Below the pieces are notes generated by a model. It saw nothing but the letters and a program-made list of their open reading frames with translations, did not search any database and had not been told where the DNA came from. A program made the translations under genes and the position numbers. Below, one piece after another: positions 1-7,515 of a stretch of 12,598 bases of DNA. Source of the DNA: Tardiphaga sp. Its GTDB lineage: Bacteria > Pseudomonadota > Alphaproteobacteria > Rhizobiales > Xanthobacteraceae. The stretch's first letter is position 1; every line of letters begins with the position of its first letter. The stretch is taken from positions 1 through 12,598 of the forward strand of contig JACMOT010000495.1 in assembly GCA_014377915.1 (NCBI GenBank). The letters are read 5' to 3'.

Positions 1-1020
1 AAAGCCGGAATCGGCGCAGCCGCCGGCGAATTCGCCGTCGAGTTTGGGCAGTCCGGCGTCCTTCGCCGCCGCGCGATAGGCATCGAACAGGATTTTCGAG
101 GATTCGCTCTGCACCAGCGGCAGGAATTCACCATTGATGTGCAGCTTGGCCGTGGTGCCCGGCACCGTCGATGTCGCGATAATCGCCTCGATCGCCGCCA
201 GCGTGGTGGCGCGGTCGGCCGGGTCGATATAGCGCAGGTCGATCTGGCCCTCGGCGTGCGGCGCGGTGGTGTTGACCGACTGGCCGCCAGCGATCAGGCC
301 GACATTCAGCGTGATGCCTTTGGCCATGTCGGTCAGCGCGTGGATCCGCACGATCTTGTGCGCGAGTTCGCCGATCGCGCTGATGCCGTCGCCGAAATTA
401 TTGCCGGAATGCGCCGCCTTGCCAAAGATCTCGAAGCGCATGAACACGCCGCCCTTGCGGCTGGTGGTGATATTGCCGGTCGGGCGGCCCGGTTCGGAAT
501 TATACACCGCACGCGCGGCGCGGGCCTCGCGCTCGATCACCGGGCGCGACGACGGCGAGCCGATCTCCTCGTCGGAGGTGATCAGCAGCTTGATCGGGCA
601 TGGCGCGCTGCCGAATTTGGCGAACGCTGCGGCGACGAAGACGTTGATGACGAGACCGGCCTTCATGTCGGCGACACCGGGACCATGGGCCCTGCTGCCT
701 TCGATGCTGAACGGGCGATGCGCCACCTCGCCTTTCGGAAACACCGTATCGCGATGCCCCATCAACAGCACCGGCTTCTCGTTGCTGCCAGGCTTGGCAA
801 CCGAGCCATGCAGCGCATCGCCGGACACGTCATGCGGCTCGCGGAAACATGCGATGCCGTGCTCGGCGAAATGCCGCTCGAACCGCGCGCCGACCGCATC
901 GACGCCGGGCTTGTCGTAGGAGCCGGAATCGATGTTCACGACGTCGCGCAGCAGCTCGATCATCGGCTGTCTTTGCGACGCGAGCCATTCGGTGATCTGG
1001 GTTTCGGTGGACGAGGACAT
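1..1020 (-). CDS. M20 family zinc metallopeptidase, CPG2 (glutamate carboxypeptidase)-like; C-terminus cut by window edge
   Basis: This reading frame starts with ATG at 1020 and stays open for 340 codons to base 1, so the stop and C-terminus lie outside the window. The M20 motifs appear in order. MGHRDTVFP carries the zinc His89 and bridging-site Asp91. GPGVADMKAG carries the bridging Asp118. SDEEIGS carries the general-base Glu151 and zinc Glu152, and SEP carries Glu176. GKAAHSG near residue 200 marks the inserted dimerisation (lid) domain. GGCADSGF at the visible end matches the GGGTDA segment of CPG2. The last zinc His is expected beyond the edge. M20 enzymes hydrolyse amide or peptide bonds, often releasing a terminal amino acid; CPG2-like members act on C-terminal glutamate. 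No signal peptide is seen, so it is probably cytoplasmic. An AAGAAAGAA tract precedes the ATG. The gene is co-oriented with its neighbours but separated by a repeat-bearing gap, so it may have its own promoter. The family call is firm; the substrate is unknown. Confidence 0.9.
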   Translation of the reverse strand, partial: MSSSTETQITEWLASQRQPMIELLRDVVNIDSGSYDKPGVDAVGARFERHFAEHGIACFREPHDVSGDALHGSVAKPGSNEKPVLLMGHRDTVFPKGEVAHRPFSIEGSRAHGPGVADMKAGLVINVFVAAAFAKFGSAPCPIKLLITSDEEIGSPSSRPVIEREARAARAVYNSEPGRPTGNITTSRKGGVFMRFEIFGKAAHSGNNFGDGISAIGELAHKIVRIHALTDMAKGITLNVGLIAGGQSVNTTAPHAEGQIDLRYIDPADRATTLAAIEAIIATSTVPGTTAKLHINGEFLPLVQSESSKILFDAYRAAAKDAGLPKLDGEFAGGCADSGF

Positions 1021-1072
1021 GACCGTTCTTTCTTGCAACAGCGTTATTTGAGGCGAAGTCTGACAGCTTGTT

Positions 1073-1164
1073 CGTCATTGCGAGGAGCCCTTGCGACGAA
1101 GCAATCCAGTCTTGCCGAGTTCGTGGCTCTGGATTGCCGCGTCGCTTCGCTCCTCGCAATGACA
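1073..1164. repeat. Palindromic intergenic repeat, Bradyrhizobium-type
   Basis: The outer arms GTCATTGCGAGGAGC (1074-1088) and GCTCCTCGCAATGAC (1149-1163) are perfect 15-nt reverse complements. An inner pair, GCGACGAAGCAATCCAG (1093-1109) and CTGGATTGCCGCGTCGC (1129-1145), pairs except at two positions. Together they could form a long hairpin in RNA or DNA with a loop of about 20 nt. From memory, this sequence type is a high-copy intergenic element of Bradyrhizobium, Rhodopseudomonas and relatives. It lies downstream of the GMC gene stop and upstream of the M20 gene start. It may act as a transcript 3'-end stabiliser or attenuator, but no U-tract marks it as a standard terminator. No second copy was seen in the window. 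Confidence 0.85.
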
Positions 1165-1197
1165 AGCCGATGGTTCGGTGAAGGGCCGCGATTGGGA

Positions 1198-2778
1198 CTA
1201 CACCGCCATCGCAGGAGCGGCCTTCGCAGCCATCGCCTGCTTCATCATCCTGGCGATATATTCGCCGATCACCACCGTGGTGAGGTGGGTATTGGCGCGG
1301 CAGTCCGACGGCATGATCGAGGCATCCGCGACGCGCAGGCCGCGCAGGCCCTTCACCGTGCCATCCGGGTTGACCACGCCGCTGGCGTCGTTGAAGCCGC
1401 TCATGCGGCAGGAACCGGCGGCGTGCTGGATGTCGCCGGTGTCACGGCGCAGGATGGCTTCCAGTTCGCTGATCGGCAACGCCGCCGCCCGCGGCAGCGT
1501 CAGGTCGGTGTCGATCAGCCGGATCCATTCCGCCTTGTCGGCCAGCGCCGGCTGCGTGGTGAGGACCGCGAGCCGCTTCACCGCGTCGACCATGCGCGAC
1601 ATGTCGCGCGGGTCGGCCAGCATGTTTTCCTCGACGATCGGATCGATCGAGGCGTCGGTGGAGGCCAGTTTCAGCGTGCCGCGCGAAAAAGCGTTGAACA
1701 GTCCCGCGCCGATCGCGGCGGGGATGCCGATGCCACGGTGGTTGAAGGCGATCAGGATCATGTCGCGCTTGCCGCCGTCCGCGAGACCCGACGAATAGGT
1801 CACGCAGCAATTGGTGTGACGGGTGTCCGGATCGGTGGCGCGCAATTCTTCCTTGAGCTGCACGGTGGCGCGGAACAGCGGGTGGTCGAAGAAGTGCTTG
1901 CCGACCGGCAGGTCGCTTTCAACCGCGATGCCCATTGCTTTCAATTCGCCGGCCGGGCCGATGCCGGAACGCAGCAGGATCGCCGGACTGTGGATCGCGC
2001 CGGCACACAGCACGATTTCACGCGCGCTGATTTCGGACGTGCCCTGCCCTTCGACATGCACGATCACGCCGGTAGCCCGACCGTCCGTGATGACAAGACG
2101 ATCGACCAGCGCGTGGCCGCGGATCTCCAGATTGGCGCGGCCACGCGCCGGCTCCAGATAGGCCTCGTTGGTGGTGATACGGCGCAAATCGCGGCTGTTG
2201 ATCGGGTAGCACGCCGCACCTTCACCATCGGCACCGTTGACGTCATCGCACCACTTATAGCCCGAGGCCAACGCGGCATCGCGAAGGCCGCTGTCGACCG
2301 GGCCCCATTTTTCCGGCGGCGCGCGGTAGATTGGCAGCGGACCACCCCGGCCATGGCCCGGTGTACCGCCAAATTCAAAATCGTCCTCGATCAGCGAAAA
2401 CAGCGGCATCACTTCTTTCGCCGACCAGCCGGTGCAGCCATTGGCCGCCCATTCGTCGAACGCGGCGGCGACGCCGCGGATCGCGATCTGGCCGTTCATC
2501 ATCGAGGAACCACCGAGGCCCTTGCCGCGCCAGTAGAAGCGCGGCTGTTGCCCGGCGACCCGACGCGTCAGCAGATGCGGCCACTGCCACTTCTCCTGAT
2601 ATTCGCGATGATGGATGATCGGGATCGGATTGGGGGTGCGAACCTCCCACGGTGCCTCATCGGCGCGCCAGTCGAGTCCGGCTTCCAGCAGCAGGATACG
2701 CTTGCTGGAATCCTCGGAGAGCCTCGCGGCAATGGCGGCGCCGGCAGAGCCGCCGCCAACTACAATGACATCATACAT
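1198..2778 (-). CDS. GMC-family FAD-dependent oxidoreductase (choline/alcohol dehydrogenase-like)
   Basis: This 526-residue protein has the usual length for short bacterial GMC enzymes. The N-terminal VIVVGGGSAGAAIAARL (residues 4-20) is the FAD dinucleotide-binding fold, followed by the LLEAG strand end that binds the ribose. GLGGSSMMNGQIAIRG (87-102) is GMC signature 1 and GAIHSPAILLRSGIGPA (260-276) is signature 2. HAAGSCRM places the catalytic His at about 452. The C-terminal NTHLTTVVIGEYIA carries Asn497 at the second active-site position, followed by the last FAD-contacting helix. GMC enzymes oxidise primary or secondary alcohols, including choline and polyethylene glycols, to carbonyls with FAD. 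No signal peptide or membrane helix is seen. The ATG lies 4 nt after the stop of the upstream solute-binding protein gene, whose GAGAAATAA end supplies the only Shine-Dalgarno-like bases, so the two are probably translationally coupled. The alcohol substrate cannot be read from the sequence. Confidence 0.93.
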   Translation of the reverse strand: MYDVIVVGGGSAGAAIAARLSEDSSKRILLLEAGLDWRADEAPWEVRTPNPIPIIHHREYQEKWQWPHLLTRRVAGQQPRFYWRGKGLGGSSMMNGQIAIRGVAAAFDEWAANGCTGWSAKEVMPLFSLIEDDFEFGGTPGHGRGGPLPIYRAPPEKWGPVDSGLRDAALASGYKWCDDVNGADGEGAACYPINSRDLRRITTNEAYLEPARGRANLEIRGHALVDRLVITDGRATGVIVHVEGQGTSEISAREIVLCAGAIHSPAILLRSGIGPAGELKAMGIAVESDLPVGKHFFDHPLFRATVQLKEELRATDPDTRHTNCCVTYSSGLADGGKRDMILIAFNHRGIGIPAAIGAGLFNAFSRGTLKLASTDASIDPIVEENMLADPRDMSRMVDAVKRLAVLTTQPALADKAEWIRLIDTDLTLPRAAALPISELEAILRRDTGDIQHAAGSCRMSGFNDASGVVNPDGTVKGLRGLRVADASIMPSDCRANTHLTTVVIGEYIARMMKQAMAAKAAPAMAV

Positions 2779-2782
2779 GAGC

Positions 2783-4345
2783 TTATTTCTCGATGTTCCA
2801 GAAGATCGGAATAGCCGACGGAATCACACCGCGCAAATTGGAGCGATACGCCGCCGGCTGGGCGAACTGGCCCCACGGAACCGCCGGCGTCTGATCATAC
2901 ATGATCGCCTGGATATCATAGGCCAGCTTCTTGCGTTCGTCTTCGCTGACCGATTTGGCGAAGGCGGTGAGCAGCGGCGTCAGGCGGGCGTCGCAATGCC
3001 ATGCGGACATGTCGACGCAGTTGAACGCCACCATGCCGTTGGTCAGGGGCGAACCGAGATCGAAGCCGCCGGCGTGGACGCCATAGACGCTCCAGCCGTC
3101 CTTCTTGGTGCGGCGCACCAACAGGCTGGCCCAGTCCATCACCTGCAGATCGACGGTGAAACCGGCCTGCTTGAGCTTTTCGGCGAGCACCTGCGCCGAG
3201 ATGCGCGGCGCCTCGAGATCGCTGGCCTGCATCACGATGACCGGCTCGCCGGCATATCTGGTCAGCTTCAGCGCCGCTTTGGCGGCCTCGACCGAGGGAT
3301 TTTTCGCCGCCTCGGTGCCGGCATCGTTCGCATAGGGCGTGCCGCAGGTAAAGAACGAGGCGCAAGGCGCGCCGTATTTGGCATCAAGTCCGAGACCGTC
3401 GATGACCTCGCGCTGATCGACCAGCTTCCACAACACGCGGCGAATCGCCGGATCGTCGAACGGCTTGGTCAGTGGATTGATGCGATAGGCGCCGGCGAAC
3501 TGGTTGCCGCCCGTGAAGTTGACGACCTTGATCTTGGCGTTCTTCTCCAGCAGCGGCAGCAGGTCGAACGGCGCATATTGCATGAAGTCGACCTCACCGG
3601 TCTGCAGCGCGGAAGCCGCCGTGGAGCCGTCGGGAATGACACGGATTTCCAGCGTATCGACGCCGACGCGCTTGCCGCCGGACAGGAAGTCGGCCGGCTC
3701 CGAACGCGGCACATAATCGGCGAATTTCTTCAGGATCATGCGATCGCCGCTACGGTGATCAGCCTTGCTGTAGACGAACGGGCCGGAGCCGATGATCTCG
3801 GTGATGCGCTGGTCGCCAGGCGTCTTGGCAATGCGCTCCGGCATCATGAAGGCGACCGGGCTGATCGTATTGCCGAGCGAATCGATCACCAGTGCCGACG
3901 GTTCCTTCAGCGTCAGCACAAAGGTCCTGACATCGGACGCCTCCATCGATGCCGTGATGGCGAGGATGCGGCGGCCGAGCGCACTGCGATCGCCCCAGCG
4001 ACGCAGCGAGGCGACGCAATCCGCGGCGGTCACCGGGGCGCCGTCATGCCATTTCAGGCCGTCGCGCAACGTAAAGGTGTAGATCAGGCCGTCGGGCGAG
4101 ACCTTGTAGTCCCGCACCATCTGCGGCTTGATCTCGCCCGCCATGTTCTTGGCGAACAGCGTGTCGAACACCATGAAGCCGAAGGTCCGCGAGATATAGG
4201 CCGGTGTGAAATGCGGATCGAGCGTGACGATCTCGGCTTCCAGCACCGCGATCAGATTACTGGCGGCATGGGCTGGCGTCACCGGCGGGGCCGCGACAAC
4301 CGCGAGCGAAAACAGCGCGAAAATGAAAGCCTTCAATCTGGACAT
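2783..4345 (-). CDS. ABC transporter substrate-binding protein, family 5 (peptide/opine/nickel type)
   Basis: This 520-residue periplasmic binding protein begins with a typical signal peptide: Lys/Arg at residues 3-5, a hydrophobic stretch from about 6 to 19, and an AHA cleavage site near residue 27. The mature part has the SBP_bac_5 pattern: VTLDPHFTPAY near residue 40, VSPDGLIYTFTLRDGLKWHDG (82-102) followed by PVTAADCVASLRRW, SGPFVY near 187, and an IMYDQTPAVPWG segment near the end. Family members capture peptides, dipeptide-like amides, opines, glutathione or similar solutes and hand them to an ABC permease. Five cysteines remain (110, 328, 334, 443, 451); the close pairs 328/334 and 443/451 could form periplasmic disulfides. 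The ATG at 4345 has a CAAGGG box about 4 nt upstream. The gene directly precedes the GMC oxidoreductase, suggesting that the imported compound is an alcohol substrate of that enzyme. No permease or ATPase gene accompanies it in the window. Confidence 0.93.
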   Translation of the reverse strand: MSRLKAFIFALFSLAVVAAPPVTPAHAASNLIAVLEAEIVTLDPHFTPAYISRTFGFMVFDTLFAKNMAGEIKPQMVRDYKVSPDGLIYTFTLRDGLKWHDGAPVTAADCVASLRRWGDRSALGRRILAITASMEASDVRTFVLTLKEPSALVIDSLGNTISPVAFMMPERIAKTPGDQRITEIIGSGPFVYSKADHRSGDRMILKKFADYVPRSEPADFLSGGKRVGVDTLEIRVIPDGSTAASALQTGEVDFMQYAPFDLLPLLEKNAKIKVVNFTGGNQFAGAYRINPLTKPFDDPAIRRVLWKLVDQREVIDGLGLDAKYGAPCASFFTCGTPYANDAGTEAAKNPSVEAAKAALKLTRYAGEPVIVMQASDLEAPRISAQVLAEKLKQAGFTVDLQVMDWASLLVRRTKKDGWSVYGVHAGGFDLGSPLTNGMVAFNCVDMSAWHCDARLTPLLTAFAKSVSEDERKKLAYDIQAIMYDQTPAVPWGQFAQPAAYRSNLRGVIPSAIPIFWNIEK

Positions 4346-4515
4346 GGTACCCTTGAGGTTCGTGCGAAAGGTTCTGAGAGGACTGGATGGCGGCTAAAAC
4401 GACGATCTGCATAAGCAATCGCTGTGCCGCATGGACGGCGAACATCATGCCGCCATGACTGGCTGCCGCGCGTTTGCTGCGCCCGCCAGCGAAATCGTCG
4501 GCGATGTCGTAGTGG
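4346..4515. other. Intergenic gap between the ligase and solute-binding protein genes
   Basis: This 170-nt gap is the largest break within the right-hand gene series apart from the repeat-bearing gap further left. It is where a promoter for the solute-binding protein/GMC pair would be expected. I could not find a convincing -35/-10 pair. A GC-rich imperfect inverted repeat, CTGGCTGCCGC (4459-4469) against GCGCCCGCCAG (4479-4489), can form an 11-bp stem with two mismatches and a 9-nt loop, shortly after the ligase stop. It is not followed by a T-run on the minus strand, so it is not a standard intrinsic terminator. No small gene is supported. Confidence 0.4.
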
Positions 4516-6171
4516 TCACGGCTTCCACTCGGCCTCCTGCAACAGCCGCCAGCTGATCTTGTTGCTTTCAGAACGTGGCAGGCTGCCCACGAACACCACG
4601 CTCCGTGGCGCCTTGTAGCTGGCCATGTTGTCACGCGCCCAGGCGATGATGTCGTCCGCGGAAGTGTCGGCCTTGTCGACATGCAGCACCACCAGCGCCT
4701 TGACGCCTTCGCCGCGATAAGCGTCCGGCGTCGAGATGATGCAGCATTCCTTGATGGCGGGATGGCCGTACAGGGTGGCCTCGACCTCGGCCGGCCACAC
4801 CTTGAAGCCACTGACATTGATCATGCGCTTGAGGCGATCGACGACAAAGAAATAACCGTCACGGTCGCGGTAGCCGAGATCGCCGGTGCGCAGGAAGCGC
4901 TGGCCAGCGAGATCGACAAACGAGGTCGCGTTGGCATCCGGCCGGTTCCAGTAATCCCGCAGGACCTGCGGGCCGTGCACGACGATCTCGCCGGTCTCGT
5001 CATGGCCGAGTTCGGCCAGCGTCCCGGGATCGATGATCCGCGCATCGGTGTCGTGCACGACAATACCGAGACACTGCCGCTTCGGTGTTGCCATCGGGTT
5101 GAGGTGGGTCGGCGACATCGTCTCGGTCATGCCATAGCCCTCGATGAATTCGAGGTCGAAGCGCGACTTCAGCCTTTCCGCCACCGTCGCCGGCATGGCC
5201 GCGCCGCCGCCGGTCAGAACCCTGAGCCTTGCAAAACAATCGTCGTGGAAGCCGGCGCTCGACAACACGTCGATGATCATGGTCGGCGCCGCATTCCAGA
5301 ACGTGACGCCGTGGGCCTCAAAAAATTTGGGGATCAGGTCCTTGTCCCAGCGCGCCATCAGCACCAGCGTGGCGCCGATCGAGGCCGCCGCGTTCATCGA
5401 GCCCTGCATGCCAGCGACATGAAACAGCGGCTGAAAACCGGTCAGCACATCGTCGGTGCCGAGCCCGTACCAGCGCGCCTGCAGCACCGCGGTGAACAGC
5501 ACGTTGCGGTGCGGATGGATGCAGGCCTTCGGCTTGCCGGTGGTGCCGGACGTATAGGGCAGAACGCAGAGATCGTCGGGCGTGGAGCGCATCGGCCCCG
5601 GCGACGCCGCCCGCGCCAACGCCGCCGACCACAGGTGCCAGCCCGGCGTACCCGGCAGCGGTGCCGACGACTGGGTGACGCAGGCTGGCAGCGTATAGGG
5701 GGTGGCGGCGGGGACGTAGTCGCGATACCGTGCCACGATGACATGGCTGAGCTCCGATCCCAGCAGTGGCGTGAAGACCTCGCCCAGATCGCTGCCGATG
5801 ATGGCAATGCGGGCGCCGCTGTCGCCGGCCTGATAGTCGACCTCCGCAGTCTTGTTCATGGGATTGACCGGCACTACCACCGCGTCGGCGCGCATCACCG
5901 CATAATAAGCGATGACATATTGCGGAGAGTTCTGCAGCGCGATCAGCACGCGGTCGCCGCGCTGGACACCGCAGAAATTCCGCAGATAGCCGGCCATGGC
6001 ATCGACCTGCGCGCGCAGTTCACCGTAGCTGAGAATGCCGCCGTAGAATGCCGTAGCCGGGTGATCCGGGCGCGCCTCAGCCGCGCGCGTCAGCGCGTCG
6101 TATAACGTGCCTTCGGGCAACGTAAGATGCCGGGGCTCGCCAGCAGGCCAGAATGGCGACAGATCGGTCAT
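4516..6171 (-). CDS. AMP-forming acyl-CoA synthetase (ANL superfamily)
   Basis: This 551-residue enzyme would activate a carboxylic acid to its acyl-CoA through an acyl-adenylate. Motifs in order: the P-loop YTSGTTGKPKA (206-216), the aromatic-pocket segment around FWNAAPTMI (291-299), the adenine/acid motif EGYGMTET (344-351), RTGDLGYRD with the ribose-binding Asp431, DRLKRMINVSGFKVWPAEVE (445-464) at the domain hinge, and a C-terminal PRSESNKISWR in which Lys538 sits at the catalytic adenylation position. That lysine is normally preceded by Gly; here it follows Asn. I chose ATG 6171 over an upstream ATG at 6228 because a GGAAGGG box lies 5 nt before it and because the longer version would overlap the aminotransferase and add a low-complexity N-terminus. 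The gap to the aminotransferase stop is 16 nt, so the genes are probably cotranscribed. The acid substrate is unknown; medium/long-chain or dicarboxylic acids are possible. Confidence 0.92.
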   Translation of the reverse strand: MTDLSPFWPAGEPRHLTLPEGTLYDALTRAAEARPDHPATAFYGGILSYGELRAQVDAMAGYLRNFCGVQRGDRVLIALQNSPQYVIAYYAVMRADAVVVPVNPMNKTAEVDYQAGDSGARIAIIGSDLGEVFTPLLGSELSHVIVARYRDYVPAATPYTLPACVTQSSAPLPGTPGWHLWSAALARAASPGPMRSTPDDLCVLPYTSGTTGKPKACIHPHRNVLFTAVLQARWYGLGTDDVLTGFQPLFHVAGMQGSMNAAASIGATLVLMARWDKDLIPKFFEAHGVTFWNAAPTMIIDVLSSAGFHDDCFARLRVLTGGGAAMPATVAERLKSRFDLEFIEGYGMTETMSPTHLNPMATPKRQCLGIVVHDTDARIIDPGTLAELGHDETGEIVVHGPQVLRDYWNRPDANATSFVDLAGQRFLRTGDLGYRDRDGYFFVVDRLKRMINVSGFKVWPAEVEATLYGHPAIKECCIISTPDAYRGEGVKALVVLHVDKADTSADDIIAWARDNMASYKAPRSVVFVGSLPRSESNKISWRLLQEAEWKP

Positions 6172-6176
6172 GCCGG

Positions 6177-6183
6177 CCCTTCC
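6177..6183 (-). promoter_or_regulatory. Ribosome binding site deciding the ligase start
   Basis: Read on the minus strand this is GGAAGGG, 5 nt before the ATG at 6171. It lies in the short gap after the aminotransferase TGA (6190-6188). It supports the 551-residue ligase rather than the version starting at 6228. Confidence 0.6.
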
Positions 6184-6187
6184 CCGA

Positions 6188-7501
6188 TCAGTGTGCGCCG
6201 CCGGCGCGTGAAAATTCCTGGTCGGCAAGTTGCAGGCCGAAGTCGAGCGCTTCCAGCAGCGCTTCCGACTCCGCTTCGTTGATGATCAGCGCCGGCGCCA
6301 GGAATAGCGAGGTCTGCTCGCCGCTGGTGCCTATCACCGCGCCGGCCTGCATCGCCCGCGCGGCAACCCGCGAGGCGATCGGATTTTCCATGGTATCGGC
6401 AGTCCAGGTTCGCCAGTCCGGCCCATGAAGTTCGACGGTCCAGTGCAGACCCTGGCCGGCTACGCGTTTCACGCTCGGATGTTTTCTCGCGATCTCGACC
6501 AAGCGGCGCGCGAACAGCGCCTCCATCTTGCGCACATGCGCCAGGATGTTCTCATCGGTGACAGTGGCAAGATAGGCGCTGACCGCGGCCATGCTGATCG
6601 GGTGCCCGCGCAACGTCCCGTAATTCTGCCAGCTCTTGCCCTTGAGCTGGTCGACGATCTTCTTCGACACCACCACCGCAGCGACCGATGCGGCACCGCC
6701 GCCAAGCGACTTGCCCATGGTGATGATGTCCGGCCGGCTCGCAGCGCCCTGGAACGCGAACCAGCGGCCGGCGCGGCCGGCGCCGGTTACAACCTCGTCG
6801 GCGATCCAGTACGAACCGGCAGCCGCGGCATGGCGCGCCACCTCGTTTTGGTAGTCGGCGTCATAATAGCTGCCCCCTTGGGTGTAATCGATGATCGTCG
6901 CCGCGGTATCCGCCAGCGTCGCACGGGCGTCGCCGAGATATTCCCTGACCGGGCTGTTGTGCAGCGGCGCGCCGTAGATCGCGCCGTCGGGTGCCGGCAG
7001 CACGCGGACGTCGACGATTGGAGGCGGCAGTTGCGATCCGCCGGCGTGCACCGCGAGGCCGCCATGCCAGTGCGGCTGCACGGTCATGCTGCGCGACAGG
7101 CCGACCAGGCCGTGATAGGCGCGCTCGCGGGTGGCCAACGCGGTCTTCTGCGTCAGCGCCTGGCACAGCGACAGCGCCATGTCATTGGCCTCCGAGCCGC
7201 TGATGCAGAAGCGCACCGCGCCGACCCAGTCCTCCTCGCCCTTGAAGGCGGTGGCGATCAGGTCCTCGGCGGCCTGCTCGCGGCCGATCCAGGTCCAGCC
7301 TTCGTTGACCACCGGCGTATCGGCGGCCTCACGGATCGCCTCCACCATGCGGGGATGGCGATGACCGAGCCCGCCGCCGGTGTTGCTGCCGTCGATCAGG
7401 CGGCGGCCATCCTGCAAATGGAAGTACACGCCCTCGCCGCCGACCACGGTCGGGGGAGCCGTGTCACCGGCATTAAGGGTGGTTCGCAGCAATCTACTCA
7501 T
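6188..7501 (-). CDS. Class III PLP-dependent aminotransferase (omega-amino acid/GSAM-like fold)
   Basis: This 437-residue protein, of ordinary family length, should transfer an amino group from an amine or omega/beta-amino acid to a keto acid using PLP. Evidence: LIDGSNTGGGLGHRHPRM near the N-terminus; SGSEANDMAL (101-110) binding the PLP phosphate; YHG at 129-131 stacking on the cofactor; IADEVVTGAGRAGRW with Asp235 contacting the pyridine nitrogen; and ITMGKSLGGG with Lys264 as the Schiff-base lysine. GTLRGHPISMAA follows as the partner-subunit phosphate contact. I prefer ATG 7501 because an AAGAGAG box lies 7 nt before it and the longer frame from 7537 would overlap hyuB and add twelve charged residues. 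The gene sits between hyuB and the CoA ligase with 13- and 16-nt gaps, indicating one operon. After amide-ring opening by HyuAB it is the obvious enzyme to remove the freed amine. Class III members are hard to assign to a substrate from sequence, and an aminomutase or racemase is also possible. Confidence 0.92.
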   Translation of the reverse strand: MSRLLRTTLNAGDTAPPTVVGGEGVYFHLQDGRRLIDGSNTGGGLGHRHPRMVEAIREAADTPVVNEGWTWIGREQAAEDLIATAFKGEEDWVGAVRFCISGSEANDMALSLCQALTQKTALATRERAYHGLVGLSRSMTVQPHWHGGLAVHAGGSQLPPPIVDVRVLPAPDGAIYGAPLHNSPVREYLGDARATLADTAATIIDYTQGGSYYDADYQNEVARHAAAAGSYWIADEVVTGAGRAGRWFAFQGAASRPDIITMGKSLGGGAASVAAVVVSKKIVDQLKGKSWQNYGTLRGHPISMAAVSAYLATVTDENILAHVRKMEALFARRLVEIARKHPSVKRVAGQGLHWTVELHGPDWRTWTADTMENPIASRVAARAMQAGAVIGTSGEQTSLFLAPALIINEAESEALLEALDFGLQLADQEFSRAGGAH

Positions 7502-7508
7502 CGGGATT

Positions 7509-7515
7509 CTCTCTT
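7509..7515 (-). promoter_or_regulatory. Ribosome binding site deciding the aminotransferase start
   Basis: On the minus strand AAGAGAG lies 7 nt before the ATG at 7501 and begins at the last base of the hyuB stop (TGA, 7517-7515). This favours the 437-residue start and suggests ribosome hand-over from hyuB. Confidence 0.5.

Noticed and set aside
830..1165. 111-codon minus-strand frame covering the repeat and the M20 start
   Set aside because: Its first part is a translation of the palindromic repeat (MSLRGAKRRGNP...) and its remainder is the M20 gene out of frame. Translations of this repeat look like small hypothetical proteins but are not genes.
139..2814. 891-codon open frame on the plus strand
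   Set aside because: It runs antisense through the M20 gene, the repeat and the GMC gene. Its product is Arg/His/Asp-rich with no recognisable domain, and the opposite strand has full catalytic motifs. It reflects the absence of antisense stops in high-GC codons.
2615..4414. 599-codon plus-strand frame, with others at 4681-6105, 6425-7561, 7380-9386 and 9245-11164
   Set aside because: Each is antisense to a motif-complete minus-strand gene, has shadow composition and shows no domain.
4459..4489. Possible intrinsic terminator after the ligase gene
   Set aside because: The stem has two mismatches and no T-run follows on the transcribed side, so only a weak hairpin can be noted.
6172..6228. 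Longer start for the acyl-CoA synthetase
   Set aside because: The extra 19 residues overlap the aminotransferase end, resemble no family N-terminus and lack the good ribosome binding site found before 6171.
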